From Candidatus Kapaibacterium sp. (GTDB lineage Bacteria; Bacteroidota; Ignavibacteria; Kapaibacteriales; UBA4661): a stretch of 39,925 nucleotides of DNA. Within the stretch, counting starts at the first letter, position 1. Every line of letters begins with the position of its first letter. The notes below the pieces were generated by a model. That model searched no databases and was not told the DNA's origin. It saw only the letters and a program-made list of their open reading frames with translations. The DNA lies in assembly GCA_004292595.1 (NCBI GenBank), contig RDXM01000105.1, positions 1 to 39,925 on the forward strand. The letters run 5' to 3'. Both the position numbers and the translations under genes were made by a program. This document shows positions 7,984 to 16,582 of the stretch, one piece after another.

Positions 7984-8957
7984 CCAAATCCCCCAACAAC
8001 CGCACCCTCACGCTCTCCGAGGCGGAACGCCAGCATTTACGCGCTTGCCTCTGCTCGCTCTCCGCGCTGGCAACGGTGGATGAGGTGTTGGGAAAAATTA
8101 TTCATCAAAACTGCCAGAACGCGCTTCCATACTTGCCTTCAGGCTTTGTGGATGTTCTCATTCTCGACCCGCCGTATAACCTCACAAAATCCTTCAACGG
8201 CACAACCTTCCGCGCAAGGAATGACGAGGAGTACACAGCGTGGATGGAATCATGGTTCGAGCAAATGATGCGCCTTTTGAAACCGACAGCAAGCGTGTAT
8301 ATTTGCGGGGATTGGCAGTCGTCGGCGAGTATTGTTGCGGTGGCGGGGCGGTATCTGCATATTCGCAATCGCATTACATGGGAACGTGAGAAAGGACGCG
8401 GTGCAAAAGCAAATTGGAAGAATTGTTCAGAAGATATTTGGTTTTGTACGAAGTCCGATGAATACACCTTCAATCCAGATGCGGTGCGGCTTCGGCGGCG
8501 CGTCATTGCTCCGTACCGCGAGAACGGTGCGCCCAAAGATTGGCAGGAAACAGAAGATGGCAAATTCCGCGACACCGCGCCCTCGAACCTCTGGACGGAC
8601 ATAAGCGTCCCCTTTTGGTCAATGCCCGAAAATACGGAACACCCGACACAAAAGCCCGAAAAACTCATTGCAAAATTGCTTTTAGCCAGCAGCAATGCGG
8701 GCGACGTGATACTCGACCCCTTCGCGGGTTCTGGCACAACGGCAGTCGTGGCAAAAAAATTGGGGCGGCAGTTTGTAGCGATTGAACAAGAAGAAGAATA
8801 CTGTTTGTTCGCACTGCAACGCCTCGCAAATGCTGAGAGCGACGCACGTATTCAAGGTTTTTCGGATGGCGTTTTTTGGGAACGAAATTCCCTCGCGGCA
8901 CAGACCAAATCTCAGCGACCCGCAGCATCTGAGATGGATAATGGCAATACACCATAG
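7980..8957 (+). CDS. Site-specific DNA methyltransferase, N4-cytosine/N6-adenine type (class beta)
   Basis: 325 residues from ATG 7980, which overlaps the previous stop (ATGA); the frame is open further upstream but that part lies inside the preceding gene. DPPY (63-66) precedes the SAM-binding FAGSGTT (248-254), the motif order of beta-class amino-methyltransferases. HPTQKPEKLIAKLL just before motif I is typical of this family. Whether it makes m4C or m6A cannot be told from the motifs alone. It is the last gene of the block that starts at thrS and could protect a second strand or site, or be an independent orphan methylase. Confidence 0.93.
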   Translation: MTKSPNNRTLTLSEAERQHLRACLCSLSALATVDEVLGKIIHQNCQNALPYLPSGFVDVLILDPPYNLTKSFNGTTFRARNDEEYTAWMESWFEQMMRLLKPTASVYICGDWQSSASIVAVAGRYLHIRNRITWEREKGRGAKANWKNCSEDIWFCTKSDEYTFNPDAVRLRRRVIAPYRENGAPKDWQETEDGKFRDTAPSNLWTDISVPFWSMPENTEHPTQKPEKLIAKLLLASSNAGDVILDPFAGSGTTAVVAKKLGRQFVAIEQEEEYCLFALQRLANAESDARIQGFSDGVFWERNSLAAQTKSQRPAASEMDNGNTP

Positions 8958-9094
8958 AAACTTATTCTCCAAGCACAAGCATCTACTCACGCACAAGCAC
9001 CAAAACAAATTCTTAGCATACCGCCAAAATAATCACTATCTTCGCTGTTCTTCGTCGTTGTTTTTCCGATTTTGTCATGGCAATTTTTTAGCGT

Positions 9095-12000
9095 ATGAAA
9101 TTTTCTCGTACCCGCATTGTTTCACGTTTCGCTGCACTTTTTTGTGCATTCTCCCTTCCTCTGAACGCCCAACAAACCTTCCCTTCCAATGGCGAAGCGT
9201 CAAACCCCAAACCAGAATGCTACGCAATTACAAACGTCCGCATCGTTACATCGCCCGCAAGTAGTGTAGAAAAAGGAACGCTGCTTGTGCGGAACGGCAT
9301 TATTGAAGCTGTTGGCGCGAATGTGAGTATTCCTGCGGATGCCGTCGTGTACGACTTGAAAGGAAAATCGGTCTATCCCTCGTTTATCGAATCCGATAGC
9401 GACTACGGAATGCCCGTACAACCGCCTCCCGCGCCCTTTTCCTTCAATGCTCTTCCACAATACGAGACCAAAACACAAGGTGCGTACGCTTGGAATGAAG
9501 CGTTGAAGTCCGATAAAACCGCACATACAGCCTTTGTACCGAATCCAACAACGGCATTGGAATTGCGCCGCTTGGGGTTCGGTATCGCACACTCGTTTGT
9601 GCATGATGGTATCGCACGAGGCTCATCAACACTGGTTGCGCTGGGTGAAGGTGCTGCGCACACGTTGATTGTGAAAGACCGCGCCGCCGCACAGTATTCG
9701 TTCCAAAAAGGCTCATCGCGTCAGGTTTATCCTACCTCGCTCATGGGCGTGATTGCACTCCTTCGCCAAACCTACTTGGATGCGGATTGGTACAAAAAAA
9801 TTCGCCCGCAAGAATCTGTTTTACCAAAAGAAGTAAATATCGCGCTAGAGGCGTGGAGCGCTCTTCAGAGTTTGCCGCAAATCATTGAAATTAACGGAAA
9901 ATTGAATCTTTTCCGCGCCGACGCGCTTGGCGACGAGTTTGGTGTGCAATACATCATTCGCACAAGCGGCGATGAGTATCAGTACGTGGAAGAAGTAAAA
10001 AAAACAAAAGCCGCGCTCATTACCTCGCTTAATTTCCCACTCGCCTACAACCTCGACGACCCGCTTGATGCCTTGAACGTGAGCCTTGCCGAGATGAAAC
10101 ACTGGGAACTCGCACCCACTAATCCCGCCACGCTCGCAAAAAACGGCATTAGTTTCGCGCTCACAAGTTCTGGTTTGCGCAATCGAAACACTGATTTCAT
10201 GCCGAATCTGCGCACCGCCATCAAATACGGACTCACGAAAGAGCAAGCTCTCGCCGCGCTCACGACCGTTCCCGCCCAGCTTTTGCGCATTGCGGAGAAA
10301 GTCGGCACACTCGAAAAGGGCAAACTGGCGAACTTCCTCGTTACTTCCGGTGATATTTTCGATGCAGAAACAATCATCTTCCAAAACTGGATTTTAGGAA
10401 AGCCATATGAGCTTGTAAACCCGATAAATGCTGATGTTCGCGGCACATACTCGCTGAATGTTGCGGGAATTGGCGACTATACACTCACGCTGAAAGGCAG
10501 TGTCAATGCGCCTTCCACAGAATTGGTGAAAAATGGCGATTCTACAAAAATCACGCTTGCTTTTGAACGCTCTGGCGGTGGAAACCTCGTAACAATGCGC
10601 TTTCCGCGCGATGGCAAAGCAAAACAAGACATGACGCTGACGGGCTGGATTGACACGAAAGCAAGCGGCGAAAAAATGGGTGGAGACACGTGGTCTGGCA
10701 AAGGTCAGGACGAAACAGGCGCATGGCTCACGTGGTCTGCAAAGCGCGTGAAATCGTTTGAAGTAAGCAAAACCGCCGACACAAGCAGCGTTTTTGTTCC
10801 GCAAGGTTCGCGCAGCTACCCTTTTGGTGAATACGGCTTGAAATCGCCTTTGAAGCAAGAAACCGTGCTGCTGAAGAACGCAACCGTGTGGACAAGCGAT
10901 GCGGACGGCGTTGTGAAAAATGCAGATGTATTGCTGAAAAATGGCAAGATTGCTGCTGTTGGCAAGAATTTGTCGGATGCAAGCGCGAAAGTCATTGACG
11001 CAACAGGCAAGCACGTAACGCCCGGAATCATTGATGAACACTCACATATCGCCGTTCAAGCGATTAACGAAGCAAGCCAAAGCGTTACCTGCGAGGTGCG
11101 CGAGGCGGATGTGATTAACCCCGAAGACATCAACATTTATCGGCAGTTGGCGGGTGGTGTTACGTCGTCACATATTCTTCACGGCTCGGCGAATGCGATT
11201 GGTGGGCAGACAATTTTGCTAAAATTGCGTTGGGGCGCGAGCGCGAGCGAGATGAAGTTTGACGGTGCGCCGCCATTTGTTAAATTTGCGCTCGGCGAAA
11301 ACGTAAAGCAGTCGAATTGGGGCGATAATTTTAACGTCCGATTCCCGCAAACCCGCATGGGCGTTGAGCAGGTGATGGTAGATGCCTTCACCCGCGCCCG
11401 CGAGTACGAGGCTTCGCTGAAAGCTGCGGCAAATGATAAAAACGGCAGTCCCGTCCGCCGCGACCTAGAATTGGACGCGCTTGTGGAAATTTTGAACAGC
11501 AAACGTTTTATTACCTGCCATTCGTATGTGCAGTCAGAAATCACAATGCTGATGCGGGTTGCAGAGCAGTTTGGCTTCAAAGTAAACACCTTTACGCACA
11601 TTTTGGAAGGCTACAAAGTTGCTGACAAAATGAAGGCGCACGGCGCAAGTGCGTCGTCCTTCTCGGATTGGTGGTCGTACAAGGCGGAAGTGGCGGAAGC
11701 AATTCCGTACAACGGCGCAATTCTTCACGCAATGGGCGTAAACGTGGGCTTTAATTCAGACGATGCAGAAATGGCGCGGCGTTTGAACCAAGAAGCGGCG
11801 AAAGCCGTGAAATATGGCGGTGTTTCGGAAGAAGATGCGATGAAATTTGTAACACTGAATCCCGCGAAAATGCTACGTGTCGAAAACCGCGTTGGCAGCC
11901 TGAAAACAGGCAAAGATGGTGATGTTGTTGTGTGGTCGGACCATCCGCTTTCCATCTATGCCCGCGTCGAAACAACGTTTGTCGATGGCATTCCCTACTT

Positions 12001-12169
12001 CGACCGCTCACGCGACGCGCAATTACGTGAGGAAATCCGCCAAGAACGCGCCCGCATCACGCAACTGATGGTGCAAGCAAAAAAGGGCGGCTATCCGACG
12101 CAGCCTGTTCCGCCGAAGAAAAATTATGAGAAAATCCATTGTGATTTTATTGGCGAAACGGGACAGTAA
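9095..12169 (+). CDS. Secreted amidohydrolase with two tandem amidohydrolase-like halves
   Basis: 1024 residues beginning with a signal peptide (basic MKFSRTR, hydrophobic core, cleavage near LNAQQ). The C-terminal half carries the metal site of the imidazolonepropionase-like amidohydrolases: GIIDEHSH (His649 and His651), TCHSY, NTFTHI and the late Asp in NSDDAE, followed by the usual LNPAKMLR and GKDGDVVVW segment. The N-terminal half has the same layout (VRNGIIEAVG, then VYPSFIESDSD, ending in GKLANFLV), but the HxH is replaced by ESDSD, so it looks catalytically dead. A periplasmic metal hydrolase is likely; the substrate is not evident. It stands alone, 137 bp behind the R-M block. Confidence 0.9.
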   Translation: MKFSRTRIVSRFAALFCAFSLPLNAQQTFPSNGEASNPKPECYAITNVRIVTSPASSVEKGTLLVRNGIIEAVGANVSIPADAVVYDLKGKSVYPSFIESDSDYGMPVQPPPAPFSFNALPQYETKTQGAYAWNEALKSDKTAHTAFVPNPTTALELRRLGFGIAHSFVHDGIARGSSTLVALGEGAAHTLIVKDRAAAQYSFQKGSSRQVYPTSLMGVIALLRQTYLDADWYKKIRPQESVLPKEVNIALEAWSALQSLPQIIEINGKLNLFRADALGDEFGVQYIIRTSGDEYQYVEEVKKTKAALITSLNFPLAYNLDDPLDALNVSLAEMKHWELAPTNPATLAKNGISFALTSSGLRNRNTDFMPNLRTAIKYGLTKEQALAALTTVPAQLLRIAEKVGTLEKGKLANFLVTSGDIFDAETIIFQNWILGKPYELVNPINADVRGTYSLNVAGIGDYTLTLKGSVNAPSTELVKNGDSTKITLAFERSGGGNLVTMRFPRDGKAKQDMTLTGWIDTKASGEKMGGDTWSGKGQDETGAWLTWSAKRVKSFEVSKTADTSSVFVPQGSRSYPFGEYGLKSPLKQETVLLKNATVWTSDADGVVKNADVLLKNGKIAAVGKNLSDASAKVIDATGKHVTPGIIDEHSHIAVQAINEASQSVTCEVREADVINPEDINIYRQLAGGVTSSHILHGSANAIGGQTILLKLRWGASASEMKFDGAPPFVKFALGENVKQSNWGDNFNVRFPQTRMGVEQVMVDAFTRAREYEASLKAAANDKNGSPVRRDLELDALVEILNSKRFITCHSYVQSEITMLMRVAEQFGFKVNTFTHILEGYKVADKMKAHGASASSFSDWWSYKAEVAEAIPYNGAILHAMGVNVGFNSDDAEMARRLNQEAAKAVKYGGVSEEDAMKFVTLNPAKMLRVENRVGSLKTGKDGDVVVWSDHPLSIYARVETTFVDGIPYFDRSRDAQLREEIRQERARITQLMVQAKKGGYPTQPVPPKKNYEKIHCDFIGETGQ

Positions 12170-12177
12170 TTCTCTTT

Positions 12178-12253
12178 AGTGTTAAGTTTTGGGTGTAAGT
12201 TTTATCAGGCTTGCAGAAGTTTTCGCTCCAAAATCAACTCAAAACTTAACACT
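12178..12253. repeat. Intergenic inverted-repeat element, copy A (before 12281 gene)
   Basis: Arms 12178-12194 and 12237-12253 pair over 17 positions with one G-T pair, leaving a 42-nt loop. The right flank continues as actcaaaacgtagcatttt, nearly the same as the flank of a second element at 18121. Both elements end about 28 bp before the start codon of the next gene. Confidence 0.8.
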
Positions 12254-12280
12254 CAAAACGTAGCATTTTGTTTTTTGATT

Positions 12281-12604
12281 ATGAAACCTGAAAAAATTTT
12301 AGAAGACTTAAAAATCGTAGCAGAACAAATCGGCGTACACGTCATTATTGACAAAGGAAATTTCGTTGGTGGGCATTGTTTGGTGTATGAGCAGCGCAAA
12401 ATCGTGCTGAATCGCCATTTGCCGACCGACGTAAAAGCAGCGAAACTCGCACAAGGCTTGGGGCAATTTTCCCTTGAGGAAGTCCAATTAAAGCCGCCCG
12501 TGCGCGATTTTATCGAACGCGAGAAGCAACGCCTCCGCGAACGCGAACAAGCAAACGAGCAATCCATTCTGGCTCAACAGCTCGTTCAGGAAGCGAATAA
12601 CTAA
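12281..12604 (+). CDS. Small conserved-looking protein of unknown function
   Basis: 107 residues from ATG 12281 (MKPEKILEDLK); the longer frame upstream would read through an inverted repeat and is rejected. I do not recognise a named family. The first 70 residues look like a compact fold (amphipathic helix, then VHVIIDKGNF, GGHCLVYEQR and KIVLNRHLP), followed by a charged helix rich in Arg, Glu and Gln. No signal peptide or membrane segment is visible, so it should be cytoplasmic. It follows the amidohydrolase but the inverted repeat between them suggests separate transcription. Confidence 0.7.
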   Translation: MKPEKILEDLKIVAEQIGVHVIIDKGNFVGGHCLVYEQRKIVLNRHLPTDVKAAKLAQGLGQFSLEEVQLKPPVRDFIEREKQRLREREQANEQSILAQQLVQEANN

Positions 12605-12700
12605 GAGAAGAATGAGCTACTGTCGTTTATACGTTGCACAACATCAGGCTTCGGTGGCTTGAGAACTTCTAGTCTGTATTTTCTAGCCTGAAGTCTCTAC

Positions 12701-12734
12701 CAACACTCACAGACAGGAATGTCTGTGCCAGTGT
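12701..12734. repeat. Dispersed palindrome, 'acagacaggaatgtctgt' family, single copy
   Basis: An imperfect palindrome starting aacactcacagaca and ending tgtctgtgccagtgtt. The same core occurs as paired palindromes at 21860-21939, inside 33625-33749, inside 35656-35779, and at 38757-38834. Confidence 0.85.
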
Positions 12735-12775
12735 TTGATATTTTTGTGCAGTACAAAACCCAACAAAATAATCTC

Positions 12776-12888
12776 AGTACACGACAAAAACTCTGTCAGT
12801 CGCTTCAGTATTCACTTTTGCACACAAGGGGTTGCAAGCCCTTGTTATCAGGCTTTATGAGTATTTTGACAAAAAATTGTCGTGTACT
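12776..12888. repeat. Small inverted-repeat element with 'gtacacgacaa' ends
   Basis: The ends agtacacgacaa (12776-12787) and ttgtcgtgtact (12877-12888) are perfect 12-bp inverted repeats. Inside is another pair, acaaggg and cccttgt. The same ends flank an unrelated interior at 21816-21963. No coding capacity; a non-autonomous element is the simplest reading. Confidence 0.8.
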
Positions 12889-12899
12889 TAGCAAAATAA

Positions 12900-12989
12900 T
12901 ACCAATTTAAGTTGAGAATTGTGCATGGCAAATGAGTAAACAAGGGGCTGTAGCTCCTTATTATGCGCAATGATTAACTCAATTTGGTA
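12900..12989. repeat. 90-bp imperfect inverted-repeat element with 'taccaa' ends
   Basis: 27-base arms (12900-12926 and 12963-12989) match at 21 of 27 positions and enclose a GC-rich inner hairpin (ggggctgtagctcc). An identical 12-base end, in reverse orientation, lies at 88-99. Confidence 0.75.
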
Positions 12990-13124
12990 TACAATTCGTG
13001 CAACACAATAAAGGTTGTCCATACTAGGAATCATGAGGCATCCGCCGCAATGTGGCTTGGAAACACGTTCCTCAATCGCCTCCAACCTTTTTACTTTATC
13101 ATTTTCAGACGACTATTTTACACA

Positions 13125-15881
13125 ATGGCACGACCCGCAAAACCACGTAATCCCTCAGCCAACGCTGCTGGAAATAACGCACACCTCCCCGCACTTTCTC
13201 AAGAAATTTCTCAAGAAGAACGTGCGCTCAATCAGGGACAGGATGTTGAGCAAACACCCGTAGAAGATTCTTCAACACAAGATTCACCAGCGGAAATTCC
13301 GAAAGTAAAAACCAAAGCTGCGCCGAAAACAAGTGCGAAAAAAGCTACTGGCAAAAAACTGGATAAAGTTGCTGTTGCAATAGAAAAGACTATTGACATT
13401 GCAAGCGAAACGACAAGCCGCAAAGCCGCCCCAAAACAAGCTCCTGCGGCAAAAGAGATTTTTGTGAAAGAAATTCCCGCAAAGCAGCAGGAATCCTTGA
13501 AGCAAGTCAAGCAAACCCAGCAGAAACAAGAATTGCCCAAACAAATTCCACCAAAACAAGAAGCTCAAAAGCAAGATTCTACCACGCTTCCAAGCAAAGC
13601 ACCGCTAGTGCAGCAAACACCGCCGCCCCAGGCGAAACCTCAGAACGAGCCTCCCTTGACGCTTGCAGAGTTTTTGGTGCAGAAGCATGGCATTGTGAAT
13701 ACGGCAAATGTATTCGCCAATTTAGGAACGGCGCACTTGTACGAGCATATTCTCTTTTTGCGCGAAGGCACATTTTCGGCACAGGGTGCGATTGCAACGA
13801 GTGTTCATGCGGCTTCTGCGGGAACAGACCACCACATTTTTATTGTGGAAGAGCCAGTGAATCAAGAATACATTGCATGGAACGAGGCGCATCGCCGCTT
13901 CGACCAAGCAACATTTAATGCGCTCAAAACCCGCATCACTGCTTATTTACAGGGCAAAAGCATTTATGTACAAGATTGTTTTGTTGGCTCAGACACGCGC
14001 TTGCGTCTGCCGTTCCGCATTATTACCGACAACGCAGGAGAGTCGCTTGCGGCGCGAAATCTCTTCCCCGAAGCACAAGCGCATGAACTAAAGGGCTTCG
14101 ACCCGCGCATGACAATTCTCTGCGCCTCGAACTTCAAAGGCATTCCAGAGCTAGATTCTACGCCGTCGGAAGCATTTGCCATTATTGACTTTTCGCAGCG
14201 ATTGGCGATTATCGGCGGCTCGAAGCACATCCGCGACATTAAAAATATCGCCTTTACCGTAATGAGCTATGCAATGCCGCTCCGCAAGGTACTTCCTCTG
14301 CATAGCGCATCATTGCTGAGTTCTAACGGTGATACAACCTTACTTGTCGGTAATGCAGGTGTCGGCAAAACGACCCTTGCGCTGGACGCAAACCGCCAAA
14401 TGATTGGCGACGATGCCAATGCCTGGGGCGACGAAGGCGTATTTAATCTTGAAAGTGGCATTTTTACTTGTGTTCAGCCAAATGCCACAAGCGCAGCACA
14501 AGGCAATCCTGCACTTCAAGCCAATGACGCACAATCCTTGCTGCTTTCGGCAACAAAACTTTTTGGAACGGTGCTGGAAAATGCACAGATTGATGCGCAA
14601 AGCCGCACCGTGACATATGCTGAAGGTGGACAAAGCACAGCAACGATTTCTCGAATCGCGCTTGGAATGGAAGCAGCGTTGTCGTCAAAAAATCGCGGTG
14701 GGCATCCGAAACACGTGATTTTGCTTGTAAACGACGCACTAGGCATTCTCCCGCCCGTGGCGCGGCTTACACACGAGCAAGCGGTGTTTTTCTTTTTGTC
14801 GGGCTATCAATCACGCGCCGCCGAAGGCACGGAAAAAGAGCCGCAAACGAGCTTCAATCCTTGCTTTGGCGAGGTACAAATGCTCGAAGACCCGCTTGTC
14901 TATGCAAATATCTTTCGGGAAAAATTGCGCAGAAACCGCTCCAATACGTGGCTGGTGAATACGGGCATTCAGGGCGAAGCGGGCGCGAAAGCCTCGCGTA
15001 TGAAGGTGGAGCAAAGTCGCGCTATCATTCATGCCATTATGAACGGTGCGCTGCAAAGTGTGGAATATAGTATTGATGAGGTCTTGGGGCTGCAAATTCC
15101 CGCTGTTTGTCAAGGCTTGCCCGCGCCGATGCTGAATCCACGCAATGCCTGGCACGACCGCGCAAAGTATGACAAAGCCGCACAAAACCTTGTGAAACGC
15201 TTCAATGAGCATTTTACGCGCTTCGCTGCTAAACTTGAGCCAATATTTGCCGATGCACTGAACGCTACAGCACAACAGGCGTTGATGGCGCAAAATGCCC
15301 AGCCAAAACCAGAGCAAAAATCACCACAAGGCAAACCAAACGCTCAACAACCAAGCAACCAACAACCAAGCAACCAAGCCCCACAGAACCAACAACCAAG
15401 TAACCAAGCTCCAAGCAAGCAGAACGAGAAATTTGCACAGAAACATCAAGCCGTACCGATGGAAACCGAGACTTCGTCAGGCTTTGATGACTTTGATGCT
15501 GAAAATCTTGACGACAACACCAACGCCGAGCCCCTTCCAGCAGGGCTTTTCGCCAGCACAGACGCACCAGAATTTGCGCCAGAATTTCATCCAACACTTG
15601 AAAGCGCGATAGATGCTGCCTTTGAGGGCGAAGATGCTCTTGGAATACTTATTGGCGAAGAAAACCGCAATGATGCAAATGGCGATGATGGTAATGGCGA
15701 TGGTGATGGTGATGGTAATGGCGATGGTGATGGTAATGGCGAAGGCAGCGACAATTTCTCCGAAGATGGCGAATTTTCTCCTACCCAGCAAGGTCAAGGC
15801 AACCGCGAATGGCGTGGCGGCGGAAACAACCGCTATCGCGGCGGGCGCGGTGGACGCGGGCGCGGTGGACGAAGAAGGTAA
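13125..15881 (+). CDS. PEP carboxykinase (ATP)-like protein with disordered N-terminal extension and Gly/Asp-rich, RGG-type tail
   Basis: 918 residues from ATG 13125 (MARPAKP). Residues 1-178 are low complexity, rich in Lys, Gln, Pro and Ala. Residues about 180-720 follow the ATP-PEPCK fold: IIDFSQRLAIIGG, FTVMSYAMP, the P-loop GNAGVGKTTL (409-418), IGDDANAWGDEGVFN, RGGHPKHVI, LGILPPVARLT, WLVNTG and LNPRNAW. Several usual active-site positions differ: the TGRSPKDK loop is replaced by ASAGTDHH, the WYAGEMKK segment reads KHIRDIKN, and the MHCSAN segment reads LHSASL. A Gln/Asn/Pro tract follows, then (DG/NG)n repeats and a tail of GGRGGRGRGG type. ATP-PEPCK is normally about 530 residues. ATP binding is likely; PEPCK activity is doubtful. 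Confidence 0.88.
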   Translation: MARPAKPRNPSANAAGNNAHLPALSQEISQEERALNQGQDVEQTPVEDSSTQDSPAEIPKVKTKAAPKTSAKKATGKKLDKVAVAIEKTIDIASETTSRKAAPKQAPAAKEIFVKEIPAKQQESLKQVKQTQQKQELPKQIPPKQEAQKQDSTTLPSKAPLVQQTPPPQAKPQNEPPLTLAEFLVQKHGIVNTANVFANLGTAHLYEHILFLREGTFSAQGAIATSVHAASAGTDHHIFIVEEPVNQEYIAWNEAHRRFDQATFNALKTRITAYLQGKSIYVQDCFVGSDTRLRLPFRIITDNAGESLAARNLFPEAQAHELKGFDPRMTILCASNFKGIPELDSTPSEAFAIIDFSQRLAIIGGSKHIRDIKNIAFTVMSYAMPLRKVLPLHSASLLSSNGDTTLLVGNAGVGKTTLALDANRQMIGDDANAWGDEGVFNLESGIFTCVQPNATSAAQGNPALQANDAQSLLLSATKLFGTVLENAQIDAQSRTVTYAEGGQSTATISRIALGMEAALSSKNRGGHPKHVILLVNDALGILPPVARLTHEQAVFFFLSGYQSRAAEGTEKEPQTSFNPCFGEVQMLEDPLVYANIFREKLRRNRSNTWLVNTGIQGEAGAKASRMKVEQSRAIIHAIMNGALQSVEYSIDEVLGLQIPAVCQGLPAPMLNPRNAWHDRAKYDKAAQNLVKRFNEHFTRFAAKLEPIFADALNATAQQALMAQNAQPKPEQKSPQGKPNAQQPSNQQPSNQAPQNQQPSNQAPSKQNEKFAQKHQAVPMETETSSGFDDFDAENLDDNTNAEPLPAGLFASTDAPEFAPEFHPTLESAIDAAFEGEDALGILIGEENRNDANGDDGNGDGDGDGNGDGDGNGEGSDNFSEDGEFSPTQQGQGNREWRGGGNNRYRGGRGGRGRGGRRR
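15680..15743 (+). repeat. Hexamer tandem repeat (ggygatggtratg) inside the PEPCK-like gene
   Basis: About ten imperfect 6-bp units encode alternating Asp-Gly and Asn-Gly. The phase stays in frame, so gain or loss of a unit changes length by two residues without a frameshift. Confidence 0.85.
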
Positions 15882-15953
15882 AGGAAAGGATGAAACCTGA
15901 AAGATGAAGGTTTGATGCGGAGTTTGAGCATTTTTTCATTTTTGCAGAAGAGC

Positions 15954-16187
15954 ATGAAAACGTATCCCGTTATTTTGGAACGCGGCTTGGATGGCTGGAT
16001 TGTCGCAACGTGTCCAAGCATTCATGGCTGCATCAGTCAGGGACAAACGCGGGCGGAAGCCTTAGCAAATATCCGTGAGGCGATAGAGCTGATGCTGGAA
16101 ACCATTGAAGAAAAAGGCTGGGAAAAGCCACTGGAATTTTTGGAAGTAACGACGATTGACATTGAGGCTGAGGTCCTCCATGAGTGA
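15954..16187 (+). CDS. hicB: HicB-family antitoxin
   Basis: 77 residues from ATG 15954 (MKTYPVILERG). The HicB partial RNase H fold is recognisable: a V-I-L-E-R-G strand, DGWIVATCPSIHGCISQGQT and EALANIREAIELMLE. The C-terminus is short and shows no separate HTH or ribbon-helix-helix region. It should bind and neutralise the HicA toxin encoded next and may repress the operon. It overlaps hicA by 8 bp. The antitoxin-first order is common for HicBA pairs of this size. Confidence 0.92.
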   Translation: MKTYPVILERGLDGWIVATCPSIHGCISQGQTRAEALANIREAIELMLETIEEKGWEKPLEFLEVTTIDIEAEVLHE

Positions 16188-16404
16188 GCATTTGCCTTCG
16201 CTCTCGGGCAAAGAATGCGTGAAAGCATTGATGCTCCAAGGCTGGGTGGAACACAGGCAGCGCGGAAGTCATATTATTCTTCAAAAGCAAGGTTTTCCGC
16301 GAGGTTTGTGTATTCCCAATCATAAAACTCTTGACAAGGGTACGCTCGCCTCCATTATTCGGCAGGCAGGATTGACTCCCGAAGAATTTCGACAGCTTTT
16401 GTAA
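16180..16404 (+). CDS. hicA: HicA-family mRNA interferase toxin
   Basis: 74 residues from ATG 16180 (MSEHLPSLSGK), overlapping hicB by 8 bp. It has the small double-stranded-RNA-binding-like HicA fold: SGKECVKALMLQGW, then RQRGSHIILQK with the conserved catalytic His, PNHKTLDKGTLASIIRQAGLT and EEFRQLL. The toxin cleaves mRNA during translation when free of HicB. The catalytic GSH is intact and the frame is unbroken, so the pair looks functional. Confidence 0.94.
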   Translation: MSEHLPSLSGKECVKALMLQGWVEHRQRGSHIILQKQGFPRGLCIPNHKTLDKGTLASIIRQAGLTPEEFRQLL

Positions 16405-16582
16405 TGATGACCAAAACAACAGCAAACGTAAGTGGTGTGTAAAAAGGTTGTAAGCAAGATATGATGCGGTGTTGAGGATGATTCCTTCATCCCTCAGCCC
16501 TCATATTTCCCTCGTTCTTGTGTGTGTGTCCATTTTTTGTAAACCTTGTATTTCCAAACCTTTGGAACAGGAGATGTACGCT

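Larger units (their letters stand above)
12605..13124. other. 520-bp intergenic stretch made of three palindromic elements
   Basis: No gene is supported here. In order it holds a palindrome with the acagacaggaatgtctgt core (12701-12734), an inverted-repeat element 12776-12888, and another at 12900-12989. The remaining 135 bp lead into the PEPCK-like gene. Short frames inside are produced by the repeats. Confidence 0.75.

Noticed and set aside
4754-9094. infC-rpmI-rplT expected after thrS
   Set aside because: No reading frame resembling IF-3, L35 or L20 is found; the region is filled by R-M genes.
8782-9264. 160-residue frame between the methylase and the amidohydrolase
   Set aside because: It overlaps both real genes in a different frame and has a low-quality, His/Arg-rich translation.
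12701-12989. Possible CRISPR array
   Set aside because: The repeats are of different families, not regularly spaced, and each is an inverted repeat rather than a direct repeat with spacers; no cas genes are present.
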